A DNA stretch of 64,000 nt, taken from contig CANTFK010000666.1 of NCBI GenBank assembly GCA_947646735.1, forward strand, positions 372,001-436,000, read 5' to 3'. Position numbers and translations under genes: made by a program. The DNA is from Peronospora farinosa (taxonomy: Eukaryota > Oomycota > Peronosporomycetes > Peronosporales > Peronosporaceae). Positions 11,967 through 22,745 of the stretch are shown here, piece by piece. The first letter of the stretch is position 1. Every line of letters starts with the position of its first letter. The notes below the pieces were generated by a model, which was given only the letters and a program-made list of their open reading frames with translations, did no database searches and was not told the DNA's origin.

Positions 11967-13537
11967 GATAACACGTCTTCGTAAACCCCTTCCTAGCTTT
12001 TCGGTCGAAAAAAAACACGTAAGGAATGCCTTATCTACTCTGAAATCAAGTATGAGATTCTAGTTGAGGGCCCCATCGATATCTCTTTCATTCACATGTC
12101 GAATTGTATGATAAGTTTGTACGATGTGCTCGCGCTGGACTCCACCGTTTTGAATTGTCGTGTCGTTTGGTACATTAACGTTTTTACATGGAAGTCGTGA
12201 TACCCGTCAATTCTGGCGAATAACTCTCCACGAACCTCTCAATCACGTCCCATTTGCGTTGAATTTTATAGACAATGGTCCTTGCAGAGTAGCTGCAGTT
12301 CTTATAAGAAGGTCTTTGAGGTTGTGTGATACGAAGCGCGAGTGAGTGAGTAACAGATGAACCTGTACTATCATATCCTCGTTGTCTCGAATATCTCGGT
12401 GTACAAAGGTTTCGATACGTCTTGATCACAGGATCTCGATTTGGTTGTAACTTTCTCGGGTTTTGTTGTGATCACAATCATGTATTTGTGCTACGTCGGA
12501 CGGTAGCAGCTTCAAGCTTTAGCATTGATGAAATAGGCAGTGACGTAGCTGTGCCAACTCTTTGTGCCAACTCTTTGGCGTTAACTTTCTCGTCAGCGGC
12601 CTCGGTGACTTTTGTCCAAAGTGACAACATGACCAGTGCACAAACAAAAGCGTACTAGCACCGGTAGCTAGTAAGCTTTTGCCAGAGGTGCGCCAAAGTG
12701 TATTTCAACTGACGTGCGCTCTAGTCGAGCAAGCAAAGTGTGGAAACTGACCGAATACCTGAAGGGTACAACACATGCATCGGCTGCTTGTTCGTCTTTG
12801 TTGTCATCAATTGGGTCAGCATTGATGCCAATCCAGAATTCTGGCGAAGATGAGGTGCTTGTCGATGCAAGCTGTGACATCAATGTTGTGCACAATGACT
12901 CGCTTTCACGTCATGGGCATCGACGACGCTGGCTTTGGTGACCGAGAAGACTGCAATCTCAGATACAGACTAATGACTATCTTTGTTCCCATGTAAAATG
13001 GCCTCAGTGTCGTTCTGTATACAAGGCATTGAAGCGCTTCAGGAAGCAATGGAAGATAGTTAATCTGTGAAAGGCTGTCGATATGCAGCAATCGGTGATG
13101 CCAAACCAATACAAGCACAGATCAGCGTAGTCACGCATGAAAAGGAGTGTCCATGTCATTACCGTTGCATTGGTTCACCTATTTCGTTCGATCCGGACTG
13201 CCAGTTGTTATGCCTTGAGTATTGAAAGAAATTTGGATGAATCTTCGTATGAAAGCGGAAACACTGACGCCACCATTGTGCTCTCAAATCGCAGCGCCAT
13301 GAAAATCATTTCCTTGAACCAGAAGTCGACGTTTTGGACCGAAGCACGAATCCAACCACCATGCCGCAGGACGCAGCCATTGACTCGATTGACATCCAAT
13401 GGAGCAAAACCTAATGAGGTTGTCATCTGCGTCCATTTGTAGGACGCACCAAGGCATTGCTGAACTGCATGATGCTGGAGCGCCGAGTCGAAAATGACGT
13501 ATTCTTCGCCAAGTCAGACACGCCATAGCAGTTCTAA
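11840..13537 (-). repeat. Inverted duplication, degraded arm
   Basis: Read on the minus strand, this stretch repeats 21354-22745 in the same order: 3' end of the bZIP coding region, spacer, start of the effector. Identity is very high over 12,770-13,537, patchy over about 12,060-12,770, where extra sequence makes this arm about 300 bases longer, and high again over 11,846-12,025. The frames of both genes are disrupted here, so this is the derived arm. Confidence 0.9.
13208..13537 (-). pseudogene. 3' fragment of the bZIP gene in the duplicated arm
   Basis: The minus strand encodes the last ~110 residues of the bZIP protein at 20385-21695, from the LLWRV segment to the SILKA stop, with few substitutions (for example FKEMI for FKEMF). 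An in-frame CGA has become TGA at 13516-13514, and everything upstream, including the bZIP domain and two exons, is absent. No promoter or start is present, so it is a dead fragment. Confidence 0.85.
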
Positions 13538-13677
13538 GGCATTGGACGACGACCTTCTTTGAACGAAAATAAACTCATCCAACTTTAACACCATAGCAAA
13601 CAGCAATAAAGCGACCACATCAGATCCCTGACAATTTGTTACGAGTCCATCCTATCCTCCTAAAACTGTCTTTAGTT

Positions 13678-14433
13678 CTAGATCACCCCCGCTTCATTCT
13701 TCAATTTGTCCACCAGCTCGTTCACATCCGCAACCTTGATGCCGGCCTTACGAGATTCCGGATTCTTAACCTCCACGATCTCAATACGTGGGGTCAGATC
13801 CACTCCAAAACTGTCCGCTGCCAACGTTTCAATTTTCTTCTTCTTGGCCTTCATAATGTTGGGCAAAGTAGCATAACGTGGCTCATTCAGTCGCAAGTCT
13901 GCTGTCACAACAGCTGGTAGACTAAGCTTTAACGTCTCAATACCAGCATCTGTCTCCCGCGTGACGTGTACAGCATCCCCCTCCACAGCAACGTTCGAAG
14001 CAAAAGTCCCTTGGCTCCAGTCCAATAGTCCCGCAAGCAATGGTCCCGTCTGAGCAGCATCAGCATCAATACTTTGCTTGCCACAGATCACGAGCTTGGG
14101 GTCTTCCTTGTTTACGATCTCCTTGAGTAATTTAGCTACAGCCAATGGCTGAAGCTCCTGATCCGTACGTAAATCAGAAGTAATATGAATACCACGGTCA
14201 GCACCCATTGCAAGGGCCGTACGTAGCGTCTCTTGACATTGTTTCGGGCCAATGGATACCGCCACAACTTCCGATGCAGCTTTTTTTTCCTTGAGACGAA
14301 TGGCTTCTTCAACGGCAATTTCACAGAATGGATTCATACTCATTTTTACATTTTTCAGATCAACTCCTGTAAAGTCAACACGAATCTTGACAGCGTAATC
14401 AACGACGCGCTTAATTGGGACGAGAATCTTCAT
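13678..14433 (-). CDS. ETFB: Electron transfer flavoprotein subunit beta
   Basis: A single-exon frame of 251 codons from ATG 14433. The whole length matches ETF-beta: N-terminal [19 protein letters not shown], the [16 protein letters not shown] block, the AMP-binding region [19 protein letters not shown] (about residues 123-142), and the [20 protein letters not shown] signature. With the alpha subunit it forms the mitochondrial matrix FAD/AMP heterodimer that passes electrons from acyl-CoA and other dehydrogenases to ETF:ubiquinone oxidoreductase. As in other eukaryotes, no classical presequence is visible. The gene is intact although it sits between the arms of the inverted duplication. Confidence 0.97.
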   Translation of the reverse strand: MKILVPIKRVVDYAVKIRVDFTGVDLKNVKMSMNPFCEIAVEEAIRLKEKKAASEVVAVSIGPKQCQETLRTALAMGADRGIHITSDLRTDQELQPLAVAKLLKEIVNKEDPKLVICGKQSIDADAAQTGPLLAGLLDWSQGTFASNVAVEGDAVHVTRETDAGIETLKLSLPAVVTADLRLNEPRYATLPNIMKAKKKKIETLAADSFGVDLTPRIEIVEVKNPESRKAGIKVADVNELVDKLKNEAGVI

Positions 14434-14772
14434 ATTTAGAGATTGTAAGATTCAGGTATGAAGATAATTGGCAAATGAACGAGTGAGAGGAGTGACTATA
14501 ACGAATAAATCTGCCACGCGATTGGAGAAAATTATGTGAGTGTCGAGGAATTACTTAAGCGTTACTTAAGAATATCTCTCTCTTACAGGTAGGTAAATAA
14601 AGTGTCATACAAAATGATTTTTTTTGCTCAGAAGTTGAAATAATAGCAAAAATTTAATGGCTGTAAGCTAAATATTATATTATGTTTTACGTATTAACCC
14701 GTTTTTACTCTTGTCTTTTGTACCATTTAATTTGGACCTCCTTTTTATCAATTCACTAACAACACCTTATTC
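14434..14772. promoter_or_regulatory. Divergent promoter between ETFB and homoserine O-acetyltransferase
   Basis: This 339-base AT-rich gap separates two divergently transcribed metabolic genes and must carry both promoters. A direct repeat of GTTACTTAAG/GTTACTTAAG-like sequence occurs near 14551-14570 (AATTACTTAAGCGTTACTTAAG). No other motif was recognised. Confidence 0.4.
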
Positions 14773-15978
14773 ATGTTGTCTCGTGTATCTCTAATCTCCT
14801 CATCCTCTTTCCCTCTTGTGTCGAGATATTTTTCACTTGCTTCCAAGGTGTCGTCAAAAGCATCAAGACAAAATGTACCCCAATACATGGAAGATGAATA
14901 CAATAATCATGGACATCCTAGTGCTGTCTCAGATGTGTATCAATTCTCTGGGACATTACATTTAGAAAAGGGTGAGAAACTCGTAGAGCCCACAATCGCG
15001 TACACTTGTTATGGGACACTGAACGCAGCACGGGATAATGTAATTATCCTGTGTCATGCACTGACGGGACATTCACTGGTACATCAATATTGGAGCTCAA
15101 TGGTCACCTCCGAGTGGACAGACAAGTACTTTATTGTGTGTAGCAACGTACTCGGTTCGTGCTATGGCACGACAGGTCCAGCTTCCATTGACCCAATGAC
15201 TGGACGTGTCTATGGTCCCGATTTTCCAGCCGTGACGTTACGAGATGCTGTTGCATTGCAGCGTCGACTATTGGAAGAGAAATTTCGTGTAAATCAAGTG
15301 CAGGCTGTTGTTGGTGGCTCTTTGGGTGGTATGCAGACACTAGAATGGGCATTTCAGGGTCAGGATTACGTCAAGAGTTTCGTGACCATTGCGTGCGGCG
15401 CGCAGCACTCGGCATGGCAGATCAGTATCAGTGAATTACAGCGTCAAGCGGTCTATATGGACCCCAACTTTTGTGACGGACGCTATTTGCTATCCGCTCC
15501 ACCTAATACCGGTCTTGCGCTGGCTCGTCAGATCGCTATGGTGAGCTATCGTACTCATGCCGCGTACGACGAGAAGTTTGGACGATGTCAAGAACAACCT
15601 GCCGAAAACGACAAGTTAGCGTCCAAATACGGACGCTATGTGGTCCAGTCGTATCTCAATTACCAAGGAGAGAAGTTTTTGTCTCGTTTCGATGTTAATT
15701 CGTACTTGACGCTATTGCATATGATGGACACGCACGATGTTGGTCGCGGTCGTGGTGGTGTGAAGGAGGCACTGAGCTCGCTGTCCCAGCCCGCTCTGGT
15801 TATTGGCATCGACTCGGATGTACTGTACCCCTTGTGTGAGCAGCAGCAGATTGCTGATGGATTGCCAAACGCACAGTTTGCGGCACTGTCGTCGCCTCAC
15901 GGCCACGACGGATTTTTGCTTGGTCAGGAAGAGATTAGCGAGCTTACCAAGCGATTCCTTGCTACATACGTGGATTAA
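14773..15978 (+). CDS. MET2: Homoserine O-acetyltransferase
   Basis: A single-exon frame of 401 aa from ATG 14773. It is an alpha/beta hydrolase of the MetX/Met2 family: CHALTGHS (oxyanion region), the nucleophile elbow GGSLGGMQ with Ser183, the acid in IDSDVLYP (Asp349 likely) and the catalytic His378 in SPHGHDGF. It acetylates L-homoserine with acetyl-CoA, the committed step to methionine via O-acetylhomoserine. The first ~35 residues are Ser/Arg/Lys-rich with no acid (MLSRVSLISSSSFPLVSRYF), compatible with an organelle-targeting peptide; that is an inference. The gene is divergent from ETFB. Confidence 0.95.
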   Translation: MLSRVSLISSSSFPLVSRYFSLASKVSSKASRQNVPQYMEDEYNNHGHPSAVSDVYQFSGTLHLEKGEKLVEPTIAYTCYGTLNAARDNVIILCHALTGHSLVHQYWSSMVTSEWTDKYFIVCSNVLGSCYGTTGPASIDPMTGRVYGPDFPAVTLRDAVALQRRLLEEKFRVNQVQAVVGGSLGGMQTLEWAFQGQDYVKSFVTIACGAQHSAWQISISELQRQAVYMDPNFCDGRYLLSAPPNTGLALARQIAMVSYRTHAAYDEKFGRCQEQPAENDKLASKYGRYVVQSYLNYQGEKFLSRFDVNSYLTLLHMMDTHDVGRGRGGVKEALSSLSQPALVIGIDSDVLYPLCEQQQIADGLPNAQFAALSSPHGHDGFLLGQEEISELTKRFLATYVD

Positions 15979-16305
15979 GAAGATGGAGATGGATAGAGAG
16001 CAAGAAAAAAGTGACGTCTCGGCTGGTGGAGATATAGCACGCCAGTCAAGCATTTTGAGAGTGACAGTGTTTATAGGAAGCAGTAAGAAAGACTTCGTTC
16101 CTTTCGCTAGAGCCCAGTCGCCCCACAAAGATGAGGGCGATTCGGTTTGGTGATTAGCAGCAAAGACTCGTGGCCATTACCGTAATGGTTGGATAATGAA
16201 AATGGGACTGCTTTCCACATGAAATTAATGGATGTTGCAATGATGCTTGCTAGGTTGCTATGATCACAAATGTGCAAGTCGAACGAAGTTACCTTGCAGT
16301 TCGAT
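15979..16305. other. Intergenic between convergent genes
   Basis: These 327 bases separate the converging 3' ends of homoserine O-acetyltransferase and the SulP transporter. Only 3' flanks are expected; no further feature was seen. Confidence 0.5.
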
Positions 16306-19098
16306 CTACTTGTAGAGCAGAGAAGACATTTGCGAGACGCGCTTGCTCGAGTGGCGAAAGCGAGTGGCCAATCGCACATTGATGAGCTTCAACACTGCTA
16401 CAGCCGTGTGAGGTGCCTGATCCTCCAGTGTTTCCATTGCTGCAGCACGTAAACGAAGCACCACGCAGTCTGACGTCGCGAAGTATTTGTACTCGGGGTC
16501 CATGCCTGCAACATTAGGTATAATGACAGCTCCTGGTCCGATTTTTAGTAGCCGTGATTTCGCTGTCGTGAATGGTGTCCACTGCGATTCCTCTGGTACC
16601 ACGAACGACATCTTGCGTGGGTTGGAAGCTCTGATGGGTTCGTCCAATCCATCGTCATTCTCGTTCGGAAAGCCGTCGCTGTAGCCCCTGCCAACTCCGT
16701 CGTCATCACAAGCTTCGGAGAATCGGACGCCGGGAATATTATGTGCATTCGAGAACTCGGAATCCATGACAAAATTCATATAGCCAAAGCAGATGAAGTA
16801 CGTGTCATCGCGTAGACGTTCTGGGACGAGCTGAGATCCGTTGGGAACCACAATAGTCTCCAGATAAGCAGCTAGTGGAAGTAATTTCTGATAATTCGAT
16901 GTACCATCATGCTCCGTAGATGCGGCCATGAAGCGTTCCCAAAGTTCCAATTGGCTCATGCGCTTCCATTCATTTAGTGACGTGCCTGGCCTCGGAGTTT
17001 CTGGAGTAAAAAACAATTTATCGGGAACTAGCTCGTTCTCACAGATTTCGAGTGCGATATCTACATCGCTTCTGAGTAAATGCACGCGCTGCGAGTAGTG
17101 ATTTTGGCGAAGTGCGAGTTCAATATCTGGCTTGAGTCCGCAAAAGTAAATGTCGAACATGTACATATCTGCAAGGGTAGAGGACTTGCGGAAGTTTAAC
17201 AGCGCGGTGGCATCAAAGCTAGGGACAAGCCCGAAGTCAATGATGACAAACTTCAGCTTGGGAAAATCTAGCGAATGCACACGAGTCTCCATTCGCTCCA
17301 AAATGTTCACAGAAGTGCCAAAAAATAGATAACCTTGCAGTCGCAGCACAAAAATGGCACTTCCCTCACTGTCAAGATAGGCTGTCTGCTCTGGAGTGCG
17401 GTCCACTGCACTGCGAGATAGCGCTCCTGTCGTCTCGTGGTGAACGCAACCCACGGCGTGAATGCGCCAAATAAGCTCGACCATTGATATCATGATGCCC
17501 ATTGCTACGCTCTCCAGCATACCAATAGCAAGAAAGCTTGAAGTAATGAGCACAACAGTAGCTTTCTCAATAGGCTTGAGAAAATGGAACGGTGTTACTA
17601 AGTATGCTTCCAGGAAGTGTAGTCCGACACTTAGCAGTAGCCCACCAAAAATAAACTTGGGCACAAATTGCAGCAACCGGATGCCGGCCATCCACAAACA
17701 CACAACCAGAAAAGCACAAACCAGTGCCGGTACTTTTTCGTGAGCCTCAAACTGCTTCATGATGCCCATGGCTGAGAGGTAGTGACACCCACCACAGCAT
17801 CCCAACAAGCCGCTGGCCATATTAGCTAGCCCGATAACACGCATTTCATTGTCCGGCGAGATATCCCGCCCAAACAGCGTTGACAACGAAGTTGTAGCCA
17901 CACTGTACTTCAGCGCACCAAGAATGATGAGGGACACCATAAATTCCATACACTCGTGCGTCAGTGTGTGCCAATGTACCTGATTAAAGTCGATCTCGGC
18001 CCATGGAAACCACATGGGCGTCTGTGCCACCACGACAGGGTCCCACGAGAAAACCCATCCGCCGTGGCCTAACTCCTCTATGCTTACTCCATACAGGAAA
18101 GAAATGAGTCGAAACCCCACCAATGATAGCGCTAGCAGACACGGAAATGAAAAGGCCACTGGGAATTTAAAGTACTGTCCAAGTCGTGCCAAACTGGCAA
18201 ATGCTACAGCAGGTAGCAAGAGCACCTGCACTTCCAACGTAAAGAATGCAGCCGTCAAAGCTTTACTAGATGCCATATGCACTCCATTTTTCATCAATTG
18301 AGCTCCAATACCGGATAAAAAGCCTGCAATGACAGGATATGGCATATAATTTGCAATCGACGTGACTCGAAATAGTCCCATGACAAAAAACACAAGACCT
18401 AAAATGATCGACGTCATTGCAACCATGACGACCGTCGTGGGTACAACTTTGTCCAAATCTCCATGTAAATGTTTCGAGATTTTTTCGGCCATTTCGGCCA
18501 TAATTGGTGCCACGAAAACATCAATTGAGCCTAAAGTCCATGGCGCCCGACTTTGCCAAGCTAAAACAATTGACAAAATGGCTGTCCCCAATAAATTCAT
18601 GTCAATAAATCGAGCAATCACGGAAGCCAATGGTGTTTCATGTCCCACCAAGACACTGGCACATGAAACAGCCAAGGTTGATGAGAGTAAACAGGCAATT
18701 ATTCCAGATGTTCCATTGACTAAAATTTCAAGAAAAAGTGCTTTCAAACGTTGAGAATCCAGTTTTTTTGGAACGAAAGCAAGCGGCATTTCGGAAGTGA
18801 AATTGTCACTTGGGGTAGAAAAAGTCATTTGGGTACTTTTATAAGCTTGCAATGGTCCATTTAGAGCCCCATATTCAGATCGACGACGTCGATTTCGACT
18901 GGACATATCGTGTAATAATTCAAAGTTGACGGTATCTTGAGCACTGTAGACACGTCGCATCAGCTGTTGAGTTTGATGCGTCGGGGTAAGCGACTCGTCT
19001 GATACGACATGGGGTGGCGGGTCTGTTTTTGGGGGTTGGGGAAGCATTGACGTCATATCGACGTTGCCCCGTTCGAGTGGCAAAGCATCTGTTTCCAT
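16306..19098 (-). CDS. SulP-family transporter with STAS and cyclic-nucleotide-binding-like C-terminal domains
   Basis: A single-exon frame of 930 aa from ATG 19098. A disordered N-terminus (1-120) is followed by some 10-12 hydrophobic segments (about 125-545) of the SLC26/SulP type, with the family-typical NxxSGLLGCCGGCHYLSAMG region. A STAS domain follows (about 575-690; VIIDFGLVPSFDATALLNF). The tail (about 750-925) has the layout of a cyclic-nucleotide-binding fold (TYFICFGYMNF ... LLKIGPGAVI ... CVVLRLRAAAMETLE) but no clear phosphate-binding cassette. The overall plan is close to fungal SulP proteins of the vacuolar YGR125W/Vsb1 type rather than plasma-membrane sulfate permeases. Substrate and membrane are not determined by the sequence. 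Confidence 0.9.
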   Translation of the reverse strand: METDALPLERGNVDMTSMLPQPPKTDPPPHVVSDESLTPTHQTQQLMRRVYSAQDTVNFELLHDMSSRNRRRRSEYGALNGPLQAYKSTQMTFSTPSDNFTSEMPLAFVPKKLDSQRLKALFLEILVNGTSGIIACLLSSTLAVSCASVLVGHETPLASVIARFIDMNLLGTAILSIVLAWQSRAPWTLGSIDVFVAPIMAEMAEKISKHLHGDLDKVVPTTVVMVAMTSIILGLVFFVMGLFRVTSIANYMPYPVIAGFLSGIGAQLMKNGVHMASSKALTAAFFTLEVQVLLLPAVAFASLARLGQYFKFPVAFSFPCLLALSLVGFRLISFLYGVSIEELGHGGWVFSWDPVVVAQTPMWFPWAEIDFNQVHWHTLTHECMEFMVSLIILGALKYSVATTSLSTLFGRDISPDNEMRVIGLANMASGLLGCCGGCHYLSAMGIMKQFEAHEKVPALVCAFLVVCLWMAGIRLLQFVPKFIFGGLLLSVGLHFLEAYLVTPFHFLKPIEKATVVLITSSFLAIGMLESVAMGIMISMVELIWRIHAVGCVHHETTGALSRSAVDRTPEQTAYLDSEGSAIFVLRLQGYLFFGTSVNILERMETRVHSLDFPKLKFVIIDFGLVPSFDATALLNFRKSSTLADMYMFDIYFCGLKPDIELALRQNHYSQRVHLLRSDVDIALEICENELVPDKLFFTPETPRPGTSLNEWKRMSQLELWERFMAASTEHDGTSNYQKLLPLAAYLETIVVPNGSQLVPERLRDDTYFICFGYMNFVMDSEFSNAHNIPGVRFSEACDDDGVGRGYSDGFPNENDDGLDEPIRASNPRKMSFVVPEESQWTPFTTAKSRLLKIGPGAVIIPNVAGMDPEYKYFATSDCVVLRLRAAAMETLEDQAPHTAVAVLKLINVRLATRFRHSSKRVSQMSSLLYK

Positions 19099-20384
19099 GT
19101 TGGAAACTTTTTGGATGAAAAAGGAAATGATAATCTATATGGAATGGATATACGAAAAAAATGACTTGTTCATTGTAATGAAAAAAAGAAAAAAAGGAGG
19201 ATTGCATCACGTCGTATGTTGAAGTTTAGATACAGTTCTTAACCTGTGGTTCAAAATACTTGTATAGAAATTGTAGCCATTGACAATTAGTGCCTCTATA
19301 TGCAGCGACGTCATTGCTCTTCCAGCAAAAGTAGCAGCATAGGCTAATGCTACGGGCTGATAGAGCCTATTTTGTCGCTCAGGTCACAGTGTTCTTGACC
19401 TTTTATCCTTGCATACATGCAGCACTGAACTGCGTGGTGATTGTAGTAGTCGTATTACGAATAACCCTCAACTTCAGGATCAAATATGCCCTTCCCTGCG
19501 TTATGGCAAGGTACAGAAGCTCTTTGGCTCACGATACGCCTCATCATGTGTAAGACGGCCTATTCACTGTCGAGCGAGTTCGATTACGATATCTCCATTT
19601 CTATCCATTGGTAGCGGCAGATGCTTTTCCAATGGCCTTAAAGGCACGATGAACGCTTGAGCACCTCTATTCTCTTCATTAATGTTCAACTCTGAGCATG
19701 GACAATGACATGGTGCCAAGACTTCCAGGCCACCACTTTGAAATCGTATAGTCGATACAATGATCATGCTTTGCTTCGTCATACCACATGAAAATGATTC
19801 GGCTTGAGTACGAGATTGCTACTTGTCGTCATCTTCTTACATTGTTTCTTCTACGAATCTCAAAAGGATCTTGTTGATCCACTGCATGAATCAACGTAGC
19901 ATTGATCGGTACTTAACATTCCGTGTAGTTAACGTTAATGCTGCAGGACTGAAGGCTATCCCTTCATTAAACTCGTACAAAAATCATTGATACATTGACA
20001 ACCCGCTATCAGCAAGAACTGTACGTGGATTTGGACGAGCGTCTGCTACTCGAGTTGCATCATCCAAGCTTCATCCTGACGCTCGAGCAGCAAGTTCTAT
20101 GGCTATTTCTTTACAAGGAGCTACGAGTTATAGTAGGTGGAATCAAGACATGGCTCCAATGTACTGACATTGACATGAAATTTCGATCCATGGGAGCTGT
20201 CGTGTGTACTTAATCCATCTTTACTACGTCAAATGTGATCGCAACTCGTCATCACTTTGGTCAATGTGACCAAAGTGGTGACGAGTTTGTTATTGTGGTC
20301 TTACAGATCGTGAAGTGGCTAGTAGAACGAAGAAGAGCTACATATCAATAAGCTTTGATCTCTGCGGAGATATCGCCGTCTACA
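19099..20384. other. Intergenic with weak decayed coding traces
   Basis: About 1.3 kb between the SulP gene and the bZIP gene. A minus-strand ATG frame of 72 codons (19782-19564) and a plus-strand open frame around 19995-20213 have protein-like composition but no recognised family, and both lack partners. They may be remnants. A palindromic TTTGGTCAATGTGACCAAA lies at 20257-20275, just upstream of the bZIP gene, and could be a regulatory site. Confidence 0.35.
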
Positions 20385-21695
20385 ATGGCGTTGCCTACGA
20401 CGACCACGAAACTAACAAACTGGACGCCCATAGACCAACGCATCATGGAGCACTTGCTACTAGACCAGTCAGACGTTGAGAATCGAGAGAATTCTGGTTC
20501 TCTACGAAGTGTAAAACTCAGTAACACAATCATCATGGAACAGCAAAATATGTCTACGAAGTGTAGCGATTTGAATGAGGTTGATCATGGTCAGGCCAAG
20601 CCAGTGGAAGAGGATCGACGAGCTCGGCATCGAGCAGTGCAGCGTCGCTATATCAAGCGCAGGAAGGCCGAGGTGAAGCGCATCAAAGAGCTGGTACAAA
20701 CATTAGAGAACAGATATTGTTGTCTTGAAATTGCAGCAGAAGAGAGGGATCTCAAGCTCGAGAACGGCGAGTTGCGAGCTCGCATTGACGCTGTAGCGGC
20801 TTCTGTGCCCAGAGTGCCTCATGTTGATTTGATCCAGCTATTGATGCAGGTAAGTGCGAGATCTTAATGGACAGTAAAAGAACGCATGACCTAATGAGCT
20901 CATTTGACAGAATCAATTGGAGCTTGTGAAGGAATTTTATGAACCACTCACTTCCCAAGAACTAGTGAGTATCCAGCAAAAGACACAAGTGGAATACGAG
21001 ATGTCACGGCGAGATAACAAGTGTCAGACTTCGGGTGCCTCGATCATGGGATGGACCGATTTCCGAAAAATGGACGAATCATCCGTCAAATTCATGTTGT
21101 CCAAGGAATTCCCAAATGTGCAAGCATTACATCTGATGAGCGTTACGTGGGACACGTTGTCTTTGCCTGCGACCTACGCGACATTCTTCAGTCCTGCATT
21201 CCCGATCAAGGTTAGTGGCGATTGAAATCTATCATTTGCGCTCAAACTTTCACCTGCTGACATGTTATTCCATGACAGACTCAAGTCCTACAGACATTTG
21301 GCCGCGACGCAGTCGTGATTCATCGTGTGTTATTCAATCCGCATACTCAGAGCTCGTCCAATTCCTTAGAACTGCTATGGCGTGTCCGACTTGGCGAAGA
21401 ATACGTCATTTTCGACTCGGCGCTCCAGCATAATGCAGTTCAGCAATGCCTTGGTGCGTCCTACAAATGGACGCAGATGACAACCTCATTAGGTTTTGCT
21501 CCATTGGATGTCAATCGAGTCAATGGCTGCGTCCTGCGGCATGGTGGTTGGATTCGTGCTTCGGTCCAAAACGTCGACTTCTGGTTCAAGGAAATGTTTT
21601 TCATGGCGCTGCGATTTGAGAGCACAATGGTGGCGTCAGTGTTTCCGCTTTCATACGAAGATTCATCCAAATCTCTTTCAATACTCAAGGCATAA
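20385..21695 (+). CDS. Oomycete-type bZIP transcription factor
   Basis: Three exons (20385-20849, 20911-21210, 21279-21695) with introns of 61 and 68 bp, both phase 0 (GTAAGT...GACAG and GTTAGT...GACAG); 393 aa. A basic region (about residues 76-97; RRARHRAVQRRYIKRRK) leads into a leucine-zipper heptad run (about 98-145). The usual invariant Asn of the basic region is replaced by Val (about Val85), a kind of substitution known in oomycete bZIPs. The remaining ~230 residues (MGWTDFRKMDESSVKFML; the Trp/Phe-rich end FWFKEMFFMALRF) resemble the C-terminal domain common in oomycete bZIP proteins. It probably acts in the nucleus as a dimer. The last exon is duplicated in inverted orientation at 13.5 kb. 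Confidence 0.88.
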
Positions 21696-22745
21696 CAAGT
21701 GGCAGTCCGGATCGAACGAAATAGGTGAACCAATGCAACGGTAATGACATGGACACTCCTTTTCATGCGTGACTACGCTGATCTGTGCTTGTATTGGTTT
21801 GGCATCACCGATTGCTGCATATCGACAGCCTTTCACAGATTAACTATCTTCCATTGCTTCCTGAAGCGCTTCAATGCCTTGTATACAGAACGACACTGAG
21901 GCCATTTTACATGGGAACAAAGATAGTCATTAGTCTGTATCTGAGATTGCAGTCTTCTCGGTCACCAAAGCCAACGTCGTCGATGCCCATGACGTGAAAG
22001 CGTGTCATTGGGCACAACATTGATGTCACAGCTTGCATCGACAAGCACCTTATCTTCGCCAGAATTCTGGATTGGCATCGATGCTGACCCAATTGCTGAC
22101 AACAAAGACGGACAAGCAGCCGATGCATGTGTTGTATACTCACTACCGTTTCTTGTTTGTAATATATCCGAAAGAGGCAATTTAAAACTTAATTTTTCTA
22201 CAATTCCTAATACTTCGTATCTCAAAACCCTTATAAGAGCTGCCGCTGCTCTGCAAGGATCATTGTCTATAGCTACGGTCACTAAACGAACATGCTAAAA
22301 CGTCTGTATGCAATTTTTGTGTCATAAAGGGTACACCGTTAAGCGGATCATACAGAAAAAACTTGCCTAAAGTAATACTGATTATCTGGTATACATTAGC
22401 CTATAGTAATACTTTTTCAACTGATAACTTGTCTTAACTGATAGATGTCTTCGGTTATAAGGGCTCAAAATAAATACATCAGGAATGCCTTGTCCCTACT
22501 ACTAATTTACGAGTAAACAAGGCATTCCTTACGTTTTATTTGACCGAAGAGCCAGGAAGGAGTTTACGAAAACGTGTTATCATGCGAGCTCGAATCTCTT
22601 CTATTCTGTTCGTGGCCGTCTTTGTGGCGAGCAGTATCGACTTTATTGCTGCGGAATCAAAAACAACTCCTCGTCTTCGCCACCAAAATGACAAGACCCC
22701 CCGTTACCTCACAACAACTCCCACGACAGGAACCGCGAGCAATGA
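21354..22745 (+). repeat. Inverted duplication, source-like arm
   Basis: This arm contains the intact end of the bZIP gene, the spacer and the 5' half of the intact effector gene. Its reverse complement is found at 11840-13537, 7.8 kb away. The intact frames here indicate that this arm is closer to the original. Confidence 0.9.
21696..22581. other. Spacer between bZIP and effector, part of the duplication
   Basis: No ATG-started gene was recognised in these 886 bases, although about 70-100-codon open frames are kept in both duplicate arms on both strands (for example 21785-21997 plus, 22282-21962 minus); both start only from GTG and are probably preserved by recent duplication. A perfect 13-bp inverted repeat (22481-22493 with 22517-22529, AGGAATGCCTTGT) lies about 55 bases before the effector start codon. 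Confidence 0.5.

Noticed and set aside
12906..13118. 70-codon frame kept in both arms of the inverted duplication (also 21785-21997)
   Set aside because: It starts only from GTG, has no family features, and identity extends equally through noncoding spacer, so conservation reflects recent duplication.
21962..22282. 106-codon minus frame in the duplicated spacer
   Set aside because: GTG start, no recognised domain, and broken in the second arm.
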